The notes: generated by a model not told the origin, from the sequence alone. A stretch of DNA of 64,000 nt from Thiomicrospira sp. XS5 (GCF_001507555.1 NZ_LQBO01000002.1:1-64000), one strand, 5' to 3'; shown: positions 8,619-16,863, counted from the first letter of the stretch. A program made the numbers and translations.

Positions 8619-9017
8619 TCAGGCTTTCTGCACCGAGCCGTCCACCGGTTTGGAAAAGAAGGTGGAGCGAATCAATCCCCAGCTGAAGCGCTCGGAGTGA
8701 TTCCACGGCATGAGCGACATGAAACGCGCCAGGAAGCAATAGTCAAAGAACACCATCGCGGAAGTGCCCAAAATAATGAGGTAATACAGGAAGAACAACG
8801 GCGGATACAGCGCCACCAATAACAGTGCCAGGTAAGCCAAACGCACCTGTACCGGAAAGGCTTTCACATCCGGCGTACGGGCATAGAAATGCACCACCTG
8901 TATCACGTTGAAGACAATCGCCGCTTCAATACCGTAGGGCACACCCGCCACACCGGCAATCAACAGCACATCCGTAATGGCCCAATACCACCAAACCAAA
9001 TCCATTTTTAAAATCAT
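8619..9017 (-). CDS. Small multispanning membrane protein, unknown function
   Basis: A 132-residue hydrophobic protein with about four transmembrane segments (roughly residues 7-25, 27-45, 58-80 and 83-103) and a short basic C-terminal tail. The ATG at 9017 (MILKMDLVWWYW) follows CAAGGAGCGAAA and is preferred over an in-frame ATG at 9053. I do not recognise the family. It is 54 bp upstream of the exported MBL-fold gene and downstream of the TetR gene, so it is probably induced with them, perhaps partnering the MBL-fold protein at the membrane. Confidence 0.7.
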   Translation of the reverse strand: MILKMDLVWWYWAITDVLLIAGVAGVPYGIEAAIVFNVIQVVHFYARTPDVKAFPVQVRLAYLALLLVALYPPLFFLYYLIILGTSAMVFFDYCFLARFMSLMPWNHSERFSWGLIRSTFFSKPVDGSVQKA

Positions 9018-9039
9018 TTTCGCTCCTTGAGATTTATTG

Positions 9040-9078
9040 TGAGAGCTTTGCACGAGTGGGGCGCGAGCAAAACTCTCA
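9040..9078. repeat. Solo inverted ends related to the element at 165-331
   Basis: TGAGAGCTTTGCACGAG at 9040-9056 is followed after five bases by CGCGAGCAAAACTCTCA. The left arm is the same sequence as the end of the element at 165-331, so this looks like a copy that has lost its core. It lies between the TetR gene and the membrane-protein gene and would form a hairpin in their shared transcript. Confidence 0.6.
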
Positions 9079-9109
9079 TTGTAAAAATATGTTTATCGAG
9101 CTGGCGTCA

Positions 9110-9703
9110 TCATTCCGCTGCCAAAGCCCGCCAAGCCGCTTCGGTCAGTTCATCAAAATGCGTCATCAACGGCGTGGTCAAGACGCCGTCCAGGTACAGT
9201 TGAATCAAGCGTAGGACGCTACCATACGCAATGGACGATGCCACCATCACATCCATCCGGCGCAAGACGCCGGTTTCCTGTCCTTCCAGAATGACGTCCC
9301 GTAATGTCATAAACGGTTTCGCCGAGCAGATGGGTTTTACCGACGGCATAAATTCCTTGTGGCGCGCATACAAAATAAATTGCTCCACGTCGGGATAGGT
9401 TTCCGCAAAACGTAACATCCACTCCACCAAAGCGAAGTAACGTGCCTTTACGGTTTGATGCTCCGCCAGAATCTCGGCCTGTTCCGCTTCGATGATGGCC
9501 AGCAAATGGTGCATCAACTCCGTGGCCAGCGCTTCCTTGTCTTTAAAGGCGTGGTAAATCGACCCGGTGCTGACGCCCGAGTGCTCGACCAAGTCCGGAA
9601 TCGAAGTATTGAAAAACCCTTTTTCCACGAACAACGTTAAAGCGCTTTGCAAAATACGCTTTTTAGAAGCACTGATATCCGAAGCTTCAAAAAAATTGGC
9701 CAT
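9110..9703 (-). CDS. TetR-family transcriptional regulator
   Basis: A 197-residue regulator. Residues ~10-57 form the TetR DNA-binding domain (KKRILQSALTLFVEKGFFNT, then SGVSTGSIYHAFKDKEALA). The rest is the helical ligand-binding and dimer domain. The ATG at 9703 (MANFFEASD) is used because AGGAAATGAG lies just upstream; another ATG at 9724 is less likely. Two abutting 16-bp palindromes at 9732-9761 are probable autoregulatory operators. It leads an operon with the membrane protein and the MBL-fold gene; its ligand is unknown. Confidence 0.9.
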   Translation of the reverse strand: MANFFEASDISASKKRILQSALTLFVEKGFFNTSIPDLVEHSGVSTGSIYHAFKDKEALATELMHHLLAIIEAEQAEILAEHQTVKARYFALVEWMLRFAETYPDVEQFILYARHKEFMPSVKPICSAKPFMTLRDVILEGQETGVLRRMDVMVASSIAYGSVLRLIQLYLDGVLTTPLMTHFDELTEAAWRALAAE

Positions 9704-9731
9704 GTGTCTCTCATTTCCTTGCAAATCAATT

Positions 9732-9761
9732 TAGAATGATTATTCTAGAACAAACATTCTA
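9732..9761. promoter_or_regulatory. Tandem TetR-type operators
   Basis: TAGAATGATTATTCTA (9732-9747) is a near-perfect palindrome. The second 16-mer, TAGAACAAACATTCTA (9746-9761), shares two bases with it and has the same TAGAA/TTCTA arms. They lie 29-58 bp upstream of the TetR start codon and so are best read as its autoregulatory binding sites. Confidence 0.65.
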
Positions 9762-9950
9762 ATTCCAATCAAAAAAATTAATACGAATGATAAATAAATA
9801 GCACTCCATGGCGAAAAATCAAATAAAACCATAATAAATAAAGGGTTTAAAGCGCACCATTCAACAAAAATGCTTTTAATACCCGACTAATTACTTATAA
9901 TCGAAATTGAACATTTCATTGAAATATGGAAATACTGTGGAGGTCTTTAC
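9762..9950 (+). promoter_or_regulatory. AT-rich intergenic region with a candidate -10 box
   Basis: No gene is visible here. TATAAT occurs at 9896-9901 (plus strand), about 50 bp before a mini-ORF with a strong ribosome site. A clear -35 partner is not seen. The region is much more AT-rich than the flanking genes. Confidence 0.35.
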
Positions 9951-9977
9951 ATGAGTATGGCTTCAAACTCGTCATAA
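9951..9977 (+). CDS. Possible 8-codon leader peptide ORF
   Basis: ATG at 9951 follows TGGAGGTCTTTAC, one of the strongest Shine-Dalgarno sequences in the window, but the frame closes after eight codons (MSMASNSS). It lies 160 bp upstream of the respiratory module and its stop codon overlaps a 10-bp hairpin at 9976-9999. It could be a leader peptide for attenuation or the relic of a lost gene. Confidence 0.3.
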   Translation: MSMASNSS

Positions 9978-9999
9978 ACGGTTGATTCCTCAATCGTTT
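9976..9999 (+). promoter_or_regulatory. Hairpin overlapping the leader stop codon
   Basis: Ten base pairs (one of them G-U) form between AAACGGTTGA and TCAATCGTTT around a TTCC loop. No T-run follows, so it is not an intrinsic terminator as read. Its overlap with the stop of the mini-ORF is what makes it notable. Confidence 0.35.
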
Positions 10000-10138
10000 C
10001 ATTCATCATTAAATTTTATATACCCATAAATATAAATTTTTTCTAATTCCATTAACCACACCGAGTACTTAAGATTGCCGCAAAGCCATAATATAGGCTT
10101 ATATTAGATAAAAGATATTAATATCGAGGAATAGCAAG
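10000..10138 (+). promoter_or_regulatory. Leader and promoter region of the bd-like / sulfide dehydrogenase operon
   Basis: An AT-rich stretch ending in GAGGAATAGCAAG before the ATG at 10139. TTGCCG near 10075 with TTATAT about 17 bp on is a possible sigma70 promoter, and GATATTAATATC near 10119-10130 is a short palindrome. None of these is strong enough to name a regulator. Confidence 0.35.
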
Positions 10139-11596
10139 ATGGATTTAATCAGTTTATATCCAACCTGGTACGAACCAATTGTCGGTTCAGGCTGGGTGGT
10201 TGCGCTTATCGCAACCTTCCACGTGCTGGCCTCTCACACTTCCGTGGGTGCCGCACTTCTCTTTGCCTACCTGTCTCACAAAGCCTACAAAGAAGACCGA
10301 GAAGACCTGCTGGATTTCATTAAGAAATACGGCCTCTTCTTGCTGGTCTTCACCTATGTAGCCGGTTCCATTACCGGGCCAGGGATCTGGTACTCAACCA
10401 CCGTGGCGAGCCCGAACGGGATCGGCGCTCTGATTCACTCCTTCGTATGGAAGTGGGCGACGGAATGGGTTTTCTTCGTGATCGAAGTGGTCGGTGTGTA
10501 CATGATTGTGTATCTGGTCGGCAAGGTCGACAAGAAAACACACATGAAAATCTCGCTGATTTTCGGGATTGCCTCTTTGGCCACCATGGTCATTATCGTC
10601 GGGATTCTGTCGTTCATGATGGTTCCAGGGAAAGAGATGTGGTTTGAAGAAGGTGGTTACCTGAACGGTTTCTACGGCACCAACACCTTTGCGCAATTGG
10701 GTATGCGTATGGCGTTCATGTTCACCATGACAGCCGTCGTTGGCGGAATTATCATTTCCGGCATCAAAGACCCGGCCTTCAAAAAAGAAATGGCCCGTAA
10801 ACTGGGTTGGCTAGGGATTATCTCCACTCTGATCGGCGCGGCCATGTTCCAATGGTACTTAACATCTGTACCAGGCCAGGCGATTTTGGTGATGGAAAAC
10901 CGTTTACCGGACTATTTCCAAGCCAGCATCATGGCCGTATTGGCGGGTACGCTTGCCTACTTCATCATCACCATGCTACGTCCTCAAGTATTGGTTCAAG
11001 GCTTTGCCGGCGCGATGGCCGTCATCATTTTGGTGGCCGGTCTGTGGCCGGAAGAAACCGCGCGTGAATCCATGCGTAAACCTTGGGTCGCGGGTCAATA
11101 CGTTTACTCCAACCAAGTGATTGGGCGCGACGTGCCAGGCATGGACATTAAATCGCAACTGCCGACCATTGAAAAAGTGGGTATCCTTAAGGCGCATCCA
11201 TTTACGCCTGAGCACCTGAAAGAAGTCAATGACGGTAATATGATTCAGGCGGGTGAATTCATCGCCATGACTTATTGCTCCAACTGTCACTCTCCGAGCG
11301 CTACCGGGATTCGTCCTCTGCGTCGTTACTTCCCAGACGGCATCACACAGGCTCGCATGGAAGAATATGTTCGCGGGGTGCTTACCACCGGCAACATCGC
11401 TTACATGCCGAAAATGCCAATGCTGGAATCGGAAGTCAAAGCCTTATCGGCCTTCTTGGTCATGAATAAGAAAGGCGGTGAACCCGCCGTCACTGCAGCG
11501 ATTAAAAAAGAAATCTCAGACCGCGACCGTGCGCTGGCCATTAAACAAGCCGACGACAAAATTGCGAGTCTGACCGTTGAACAGGAGGGCAAATAA
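10139..11596 (+). CDS. Cytochrome bd-superfamily-like subunit I fused to a cytochrome c domain
   Basis: A 485-residue membrane protein with about eight transmembrane helices in residues 16-303, then a C-terminal cytochrome c domain with CSNCH (Cys380, Cys383, His384) and a Met-rich stretch MPKMPM (424-429) for the sixth ligand. The first helix has FHVLASHTSVG (His28), placed like the haem-ligand His of CydA. The third has TEWVFFVIE (Glu109, Glu116), reminiscent of the two conserved CydA glutamates. The CydA quinol-binding Q-loop is not apparent. This suggests a bd-family relative that takes electrons from cytochrome c rather than quinol; function is inferred. It overlaps the next gene by one base. 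Confidence 0.75.
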   Translation: MDLISLYPTWYEPIVGSGWVVALIATFHVLASHTSVGAALLFAYLSHKAYKEDREDLLDFIKKYGLFLLVFTYVAGSITGPGIWYSTTVASPNGIGALIHSFVWKWATEWVFFVIEVVGVYMIVYLVGKVDKKTHMKISLIFGIASLATMVIIVGILSFMMVPGKEMWFEEGGYLNGFYGTNTFAQLGMRMAFMFTMTAVVGGIIISGIKDPAFKKEMARKLGWLGIISTLIGAAMFQWYLTSVPGQAILVMENRLPDYFQASIMAVLAGTLAYFIITMLRPQVLVQGFAGAMAVIILVAGLWPEETARESMRKPWVAGQYVYSNQVIGRDVPGMDIKSQLPTIEKVGILKAHPFTPEHLKEVNDGNMIQAGEFIAMTYCSNCHSPSATGIRPLRRYFPDGITQARMEEYVRGVLTTGNIAYMPKMPMLESEVKALSAFLVMNKKGGEPAVTAAIKKEISDRDRALAIKQADDKIASLTVEQEGK

Positions 11597-12843
11597 TGGA
11601 TGCTGCTCAAGTTGCTCAGGTTACTGAGATGATGTACGCCCTGCGTAACCCCGCAGGGATTCCAACCTATCCGATTGTTTTCATCGCTCTGGGTGTTCTG
11701 ACCTTCGCCATGCACATTTTCTTTGTGCAGTTGATGCTGGGCACCTCTTTGATTACTCTGATCGGTGCTTTTAGTCAGAACGCTTACTGGCGTCGCCTGG
11801 GAGCAGCCATGCTGGAAATCGCCAAGGTTTCCGTCTCGGTTGCCATTGTAATCGGGGTCGCGCCGTTACTGTTTGTGCAGGTCACCTATGATCCGCACTG
11901 GTACACGTCAAACGTGCTGTCCGCCGATTGGGTCATCTCCTTTATCGTCATTTTGATTCTGGCGTATTGGGCGATGTACTTCTATTACTTCCGCAACAAC
12001 AAAGAAAAAGACAAAACCCTTCAGCCGAAATCGCGCTGGTCGATGGTTGTCAGCTTGGCGTTGATGCTGGTCGTTGGTTTCATCATGCACAGTTTGACCA
12101 AACAAATGTTGCACCCTGAACTGTGGCAAGAATGGTACATGCAGAACGGCACTCTGGATTATTCCGGTTCCCAACTGCATGCTTTCAGCCCTTGGCGTTT
12201 TGCGTTCTTCATCAGTTTGGCCATTCCGGTTGCCGGTGCCATGTTGGTGACTTACCGCCGCTTTAAGTCGGTGCGCGAAGATGCCGATCATGACTATTTG
12301 AACTGGGCGGCAAGCGTCGGCAAAAAATGGATGCTGGTCGGTTCCGTGATCTCAACCGTACTTTACATCGGTTGGATGATGACCTTACCGGAAACCGCTG
12401 GCAATTTCGCCACGTCTTTCTGGGGCATCCTCGGTGGCGCCGCGGTTCTGTTCTACGGTGTCTGGGGCTTAATCCGCCTGAGAGGCGAAGCACGCATCTG
12501 CAGCTACATGGCCTTGCCAATGGGCCTAGTGGTCGGTTTGGTTGTCGCCATCTCACGTGAAGTATTGCGTTACGACATCCTGAACGGATTCTTCAACTAC
12601 AGTTTCTTCGACTACAAAGTGATCACAGACTGGTATTCCACCGGACTGTTCTTCCTAACCTTTGCGGTTGTCGGCGGTAGCGTCTTGGCTTACTTCCTGA
12701 CCATCGCTTGGAAAGCCGGGCAAACCGTCGGCGTTTACACGCCGGGCGAAACCGTCAATAAGATGGGCACCATCGCAATTTGGATCATGACCCTGTGGAT
12801 GGTCCAGTTCTTTGCGGTTGGCTTCTATATCTGGTCACTGTAA
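11596..12843 (+). CDS. Second bd-superfamily-like membrane subunit
   Basis: A 415-residue protein with about nine to ten transmembrane helices and no CXXCH motif. Its first helix contains FAMHIFFVQLMLG with His40, again like the CydA helix-I haem ligand, so the pair could be two related haem-bearing subunits rather than a CydA/CydB pair. The start codon overlaps the previous stop (TAATG), implying translational coupling. Ten bases separate it from the downstream cytochrome c gene. It is probably the integral-membrane partner of the preceding subunit in an oxidase or electron-transfer complex. Confidence 0.65.
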   Translation: MDAAQVAQVTEMMYALRNPAGIPTYPIVFIALGVLTFAMHIFFVQLMLGTSLITLIGAFSQNAYWRRLGAAMLEIAKVSVSVAIVIGVAPLLFVQVTYDPHWYTSNVLSADWVISFIVILILAYWAMYFYYFRNNKEKDKTLQPKSRWSMVVSLALMLVVGFIMHSLTKQMLHPELWQEWYMQNGTLDYSGSQLHAFSPWRFAFFISLAIPVAGAMLVTYRRFKSVREDADHDYLNWAASVGKKWMLVGSVISTVLYIGWMMTLPETAGNFATSFWGILGGAAVLFYGVWGLIRLRGEARICSYMALPMGLVVGLVVAISREVLRYDILNGFFNYSFFDYKVITDWYSTGLFFLTFAVVGGSVLAYFLTIAWKAGQTVGVYTPGETVNKMGTIAIWIMTLWMVQFFAVGFYIWSL

Positions 12844-12853
12844 GGAGAAGACA

Positions 12854-13246
12854 ATGAAAAAACAATTATTAACCGTCTCATTCTGTGCCCTCACCCTGGC
12901 CGGAACGCACACTGCGCAAGCGGATGTTAAAACACCAACGGCCTCCGGCCAGGCCATGGCTTGGCAATGTGCGCCTTGTCACGGCACCAACGGGCAAGAG
13001 CTGCAAGAAGCCATGCCACCGTTGGCGGGCATGTCGGTCGAACAATTCACCGAAGCGATGATTGCTTATCGTGAAGGCACTCGCCCGGCGGTCATTATGG
13101 ACCGAGTTGCGCGCGGCTTCACCGATGAGGAAATCAAAGCCATGGCGGAATGGTTCGTCAAACAACCGATGAAGCCTTGGGAAGAAACCAGTTTAAAAGA
13201 GTCGTTGGCGGCACAGAAAGCCGGTTCGACAGGAGGTCAAGAATGA
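12854..13246 (+). CDS. Periplasmic monohaem cytochrome c
   Basis: A 130-residue protein with a cleavable signal peptide (MKKQLLTVSFCALTLAGTHTAQA) and one CAPCH haem site (Cys39, Cys42, His43), then PPLAGM and the class I pattern VARGFTDEEIKAMAEWF near the C-terminus. It resembles the cytochrome subunits of flavocytochrome c sulfide dehydrogenases. The ATG at 12854 follows AAGGAGAAGACA. Its stop overlaps the flavoprotein start (ATGA), so the two are probably made together and may form the flavocytochrome, FccA-like with FccB. Confidence 0.88.
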   Translation: MKKQLLTVSFCALTLAGTHTAQADVKTPTASGQAMAWQCAPCHGTNGQELQEAMPPLAGMSVEQFTEAMIAYREGTRPAVIMDRVARGFTDEEIKAMAEWFVKQPMKPWEETSLKESLAAQKAGSTGGQE

Positions 13247-14574
13247 GCCAATTAGAAAACATGACTTTCGATCGTAAAATCACACGACGCGATCTGATCA
13301 AAGTGTTCGGTGCCACGGCCGTGGCCGGGACCGGCATTTTCGGCGCAAGCAATAAAGCCTACGCCAAGTCCGCGCCACACGTTGTGGTGCTGGGCGGCGG
13401 TGTCGGTGGATCCACTTTTTCAAAGTACCTGCGATTTGCCGATCCAGACGTCAAAATCACCATCATTGAGCAGTACCCGGAATACATCACCTGCTTGCGA
13501 AGCAACGATGTTATTGTCGGTATGCACACCTTGGATGATTTGACGTTCAACTTGAACACCATCAAGTCGAAATACAACGTCAATGTGGTCATTGACAAAG
13601 TGGTCGGTGCCGACTTCGACAAGAAAACCGTGCGCACCGAAAAAGGCCACAGCTTCCAATACGACAAACTGGTGGTCTCACCGGGTATTGACTTCAAGTT
13701 TGAAGATTACGAAGGCTACGACGCTCAATTAGCCGCAGGCGATTTCCCGCACGCTTACAAAGCCGGTCCGCAAACATTGAAACTGCGCGATCAGTTGTTT
13801 GGCATGCGTAAAGGCGGCGTCGCCATTATCGCACCACCGCAAAACCCGTTCCGTTGCCCGCCTGGGCCTTATGAACGCGCGTCTTTCTTTGCGGAGCACT
13901 TCAAAAATTTCAACCCGACGGCCAAGCTGATCGTGTTGGACCCGAAAGAACGCTTCACCAAAGACGTACCGTTCAAAAAAGCTTGGGAACGCCTCTACGG
14001 TTATAAAACCGATAACGCCCTTCTGGAATGGGTGCCGGGTTCCGATGGCGGTAAAGTCGTTGGGCTGGATGCCAAAAACAAAACCGTCCTCACCGAATTC
14101 GGCGAGTACAAAGCGGATGTCATCAACATTATCCCGAACCAACGTGCCGGTAAACTGGCGCAAAAACTCGGTTTGACGGATCGTTCCGGCTGGTGTCCGA
14201 TTGACCGTAACTCGTTCGAATCCACGATTCACAAAGAAGTTTACGTTCTGGGCGACAGTAGCATTGCCGATGCGATGCCAAAATCCGGTTACTCCGCCAA
14301 CTCACAGGCCAAAGTCTGTGCGCAAGCCGTGGCCGATACGTTGAAAGGGAATCAACTGCAAAAAGCCATTTACTCCAACGTCTGTTACAGCTTGGCTGGT
14401 CAGAACTACGGGGTATCCATTGCCGCCATCTACGAGGTGCGTGACGGTTTGATTCAGCCAAAAGGCAAATCGGCCGGTGTTTCGCCGATTACCGACAAAC
14501 CGGCTCAGCCGATTCTCGAAGCCGTTTATCAAAAGAACTGGCAACGTGAATTTGTGAAAGACGTATTCTCTTGA
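13243..14574 (+). CDS. fccB: Sulfide dehydrogenase flavoprotein (FCSD flavoprotein subunit)
   Basis: A 443-residue FAD protein of the sulfide:quinone reductase / flavocytochrome c family that oxidises sulfide in the periplasm and hands electrons to cytochrome c. A twin-arginine signal (TRRDLIKVFG, residues ~15-24) is followed by the FAD-binding VVVLGGGVGGSTF. Cys residues in EYITCLRSND, NPFRCPPGPYERAS and later SNVCYSLAG include candidates for the redox-active pair and covalent FAD site. The FccB C-terminal domain with NYGVSIAAIYEV is present. The start at 13243 has an AGGAGGTCAAG ribosome site and overlaps the preceding cytochrome stop. Confidence 0.92.
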   Translation: MSQLENMTFDRKITRRDLIKVFGATAVAGTGIFGASNKAYAKSAPHVVVLGGGVGGSTFSKYLRFADPDVKITIIEQYPEYITCLRSNDVIVGMHTLDDLTFNLNTIKSKYNVNVVIDKVVGADFDKKTVRTEKGHSFQYDKLVVSPGIDFKFEDYEGYDAQLAAGDFPHAYKAGPQTLKLRDQLFGMRKGGVAIIAPPQNPFRCPPGPYERASFFAEHFKNFNPTAKLIVLDPKERFTKDVPFKKAWERLYGYKTDNALLEWVPGSDGGKVVGLDAKNKTVLTEFGEYKADVINIIPNQRAGKLAQKLGLTDRSGWCPIDRNSFESTIHKEVYVLGDSSIADAMPKSGYSANSQAKVCAQAVADTLKGNQLQKAIYSNVCYSLAGQNYGVSIAAIYEVRDGLIQPKGKSAGVSPITDKPAQPILEAVYQKNWQREFVKDVFS

Positions 14575-14589
14575 TAAAGGTGTGAGGTA

Positions 14590-15309
14590 ATGACAATGTT
14601 AAAACGAACTTTAATTTCCGCCTGCACGGCCGCCTTTATCGGACTCAGCGGTGCGGCGTTAGCCGGTGGTCATGGTGAAAAGCCAGAGGCCAACCCTTGG
14701 ACCAACTTCGCGTTGCAGAACACGCTCAACAAAATGCCGGCCGGCAATGCGGCCAACGGTAAAGAGTTGGGCGAGCAGTGGATGTGTACGGCTTGTCACG
14801 GCGAAACGGGTAAATCCCCTTCCCGTAACTACGCCTCTCTCAACGGCATGCCGAAAGAATACACCATCAAAATGATGTTGGATTATCGCGATGGACGTCG
14901 TTGGGAAAACTACAAACAAGCCAATATTATGGTCAAACTGGCGCAAAGCATGAGCGATCAGGAAATTGCGGACCTGGCGGCTTTCTATGCCGAGCAACCG
15001 CTGACCAACTGGACGGACAGCACCGATGTTGACCCTAAAATTGACCGTTTGGTGCGTAAAGGCGACGTCAATCGTATGATTACACCTTGTGCGTCCTGCC
15101 ACGGTGTGCACGGTGAAGGCCACGGTGTCGTACCGTCCTTGGCCGGTCAGGTGCCGGAGTACTTTGTCCGCACCATGAAAGCCTATCAGGACGGCCAACG
15201 CCATAACGACGTCAACCAAGGGATGTCACAATTCACCCACGACCTGACCGATGAAGAAATTCAAGGTCTGGCGGATTACTACGCGGCCATGCCGGCTGTT
15301 AAGGAGTAA
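14590..15309 (+). CDS. Dihaem cytochrome c (c4 / FccA type)
   Basis: A 239-residue exported protein with signal peptide (MLKRTLISACTAAFIGLSGAALA) and two haem sites, CTACH (Cys66, Cys69, His70) and CASCH (Cys167, Cys170, His171). Each half is a class I cytochrome with conserved LAG/LNG and DEEIQGLADYYA-type helices, as in cytochrome c4. The ATG at 14590 or 14596 is possible. It is 15 bp after fccB and 4 bp before a 32-codon membrane peptide. It probably relays electrons from sulfide dehydrogenase to the membrane subunits upstream or to other oxidases. Confidence 0.9.
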   Translation: MTMLKRTLISACTAAFIGLSGAALAGGHGEKPEANPWTNFALQNTLNKMPAGNAANGKELGEQWMCTACHGETGKSPSRNYASLNGMPKEYTIKMMLDYRDGRRWENYKQANIMVKLAQSMSDQEIADLAAFYAEQPLTNWTDSTDVDPKIDRLVRKGDVNRMITPCASCHGVHGEGHGVVPSLAGQVPEYFVRTMKAYQDGQRHNDVNQGMSQFTHDLTDEEIQGLADYYAAMPAVKE

Positions 15310-15313
15310 TATT

Positions 15314-15412
15314 ATGAATGGCATTAAAGCAATTATCTGGGGCTTGATCCTGACCTTTGGTTCAGTCGCACTGATGTGGTGGCTGAGTACCATCACAGTG
15401 GTCTCCGTTTAA
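15314..15412 (+). CDS. 32-residue single-span membrane peptide (CydX-like)
   Basis: The ATG at 15314 follows AAGGAGTAATATT, four bases after the dihaem cytochrome stop. The peptide is one hydrophobic helix (IIWGLILTFGSVALMWWL) with a short polar N-terminus (MNGIK) and no charged C-terminus. Its size and position as the last gene of a bd-like operon recall CydX/CbdX, the small single-span subunits that stabilise haems in cytochrome bd. Homology cannot be shown at this length by eye. The operon terminator follows 24 bp later. Confidence 0.65.
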   Translation: MNGIKAIIWGLILTFGSVALMWWLSTITVVSV

Positions 15413-15435
15413 CCCCAACCCACTCTCCTCAGCCG

Positions 15436-15471
15436 ACCTCCCTTTTCAGGATGAAAATGGGAGGTTTTTTT
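15436..15471 (+). terminator. Rho-independent terminator of the respiratory operon
   Basis: ACCTCCC and GGGAGGT arms enclose a second pairing, TTTTCA with TGAAAA, and are followed by seven T. It closes the operon that starts at 10139. Confidence 0.9.
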
Positions 15472-15581
15472 ATTTCTGGCCCACGCACATTAATAGCCCG
15501 ACACCCCCTCTTCAAGTTTCGTCCGGCGTCTGAACGCGTTACAATAAATGCTTTCAAATTAAACACAAACCGACCCAATCC

Positions 15582-16805
15582 ATGCCATCCCTTTCATCGT
15601 CCAACCCTTCGGCCGCCAATCTGTCACCGATGTTCTTAATCGTGGTCGTCGCCATGATCGGCATGCTCGCGCCCTTCACCATCGACACCTATTTGCCCTC
15701 TTTTCCGGCCATTGAAGCCGAACTGTCCGCGAACCGGGATTTACTCTCGCAAACACTCGCCATTTACCTTATCAGTTTCGCCTTGGCGACGCTGTTTTGG
15801 GGGCCGATGGCCGACCGTTGGGGACGCAAACCGATTATTCTCATCAGCTTGGTCGGCTATTTGGTCGCCTCCATTCTCAGCGCGCTGGCGCAGAGCATTG
15901 AAACGCTGTTATTAGGCCGCGCTCTGCAAGGCACCATGTTGGCGGGCAGTCTGGTGGCCAGTCGCGCCATGTTGCGTGACTTCTTTCAGGGCGACGAAGC
16001 GCAAAAGGCCATGGCGTTGATGATGATGTTATTCACCGCCGCTCCCGCATTGGCGCCGATTATCGGCGGTTGGTTGGAAATGCACCTGGGCTGGCGCTCG
16101 GTGTTTTATTTTCTGGCGATTTACAGCGTCATCATTATTATGCTGTTTTCCCTGCGGGTGAAAGAGTCCCAATCCCCCGAACACGTGCAATCCATTCACC
16201 CGCTTCGCATTCTCAAAGGCTACTGGCAAAGTCTGGTGCATCCGCAGTTTTTGCGGCTGGTGGCCGCCCAAGGGTTTATTATCGGCGGATTCTTTGTCTA
16301 TGTGGCCGGTGCCGCCAGCGTGGTGTTCGACCACCTGAAACTCGGTGAACAGGATTTCTGGATACTGTTTGTACCGGTGGTGTCCGGCGTGCTGGTCGGT
16401 TCCATTCTGATTCACCGCCTCACCCACCGTTTCAAAGCCACCACCTTAATCAATGTCGCTTTCACGCTGGCAAGTTTGGCGGTCATCATCAATCTCATCT
16501 TTGAAAGCTTCTTGCCGGTTCAGGCCTGGCTGGTGATTGCACCGCTGGTGCTCTATTCGTTTGCGTTTGCCATGGCGAACCCCGGCCTCAGTTTGGTGGC
16601 ACTGGATTGCTTGCCAAGCCAGCGCGGTCTGGCCAGTTCGGTGCAAAGTCTCTTTCAAATGGGGATGGCGGGATTAGTCGCCGCGCTGGTGGTGCCATAT
16701 GTGCAGCACAGTCTGCAATGGATGGCGATATCGCAAGCGATACTGGTGATGCTGGCGCTGTTGCTCTGGCTGAGTGTGCGCCGTCAGATTCAAACCACGG
16801 CCTGA
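15582..16805 (+). CDS. MFS drug-efflux transporter, Bcr/CflA family
   Basis: A 407-residue major facilitator with 12 predicted helices. The N-terminal helix ends in APFTIDTYLPSFPAIEAEL, the signature of the Bcr/CflA drug:H+ antiporters. The loop 2-3 motif is WGPMADRWGRKPI. It is monocistronic, starts 170 bp after the previous operon and faces a convergent RDD gene. A copy of the CCAGGCCTGG palindrome lies just past its stop. Confidence 0.88.
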   Translation: MPSLSSSNPSAANLSPMFLIVVVAMIGMLAPFTIDTYLPSFPAIEAELSANRDLLSQTLAIYLISFALATLFWGPMADRWGRKPIILISLVGYLVASILSALAQSIETLLLGRALQGTMLAGSLVASRAMLRDFFQGDEAQKAMALMMMLFTAAPALAPIIGGWLEMHLGWRSVFYFLAIYSVIIIMLFSLRVKESQSPEHVQSIHPLRILKGYWQSLVHPQFLRLVAAQGFIIGGFFVYVAGAASVVFDHLKLGEQDFWILFVPVVSGVLVGSILIHRLTHRFKATTLINVAFTLASLAVIINLIFESFLPVQAWLVIAPLVLYSFAFAMANPGLSLVALDCLPSQRGLASSVQSLFQMGMAGLVAALVVPYVQHSLQWMAISQAILVMLALLLWLSVRRQIQTTA

Positions 16806-16825
16806 GACATCATCATCAAAAACGC

Positions 16826-16835
16826 CCAGGCCTGG
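16826..16835. repeat. CCAGGCCTGG palindrome, intergenic copy
   Basis: CCAGGCCTGG in the 58-bp gap between two convergent genes, preceded by AAAAACGC and followed by TGAAAATAAAG. It could give a weak bidirectional terminator. Confidence 0.65.
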
Positions 16836-16863
16836 TGAAAATAAAGATTGTGGAACGTAAGAC

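Noticed and set aside
10139-12843. Canonical CydA/CydB quinol oxidase
   Set aside because: Subunit I is shorter in its membrane part, carries a cytochrome c domain and lacks an evident Q-loop, and the second subunit looks like another His-bearing relative rather than CydB.
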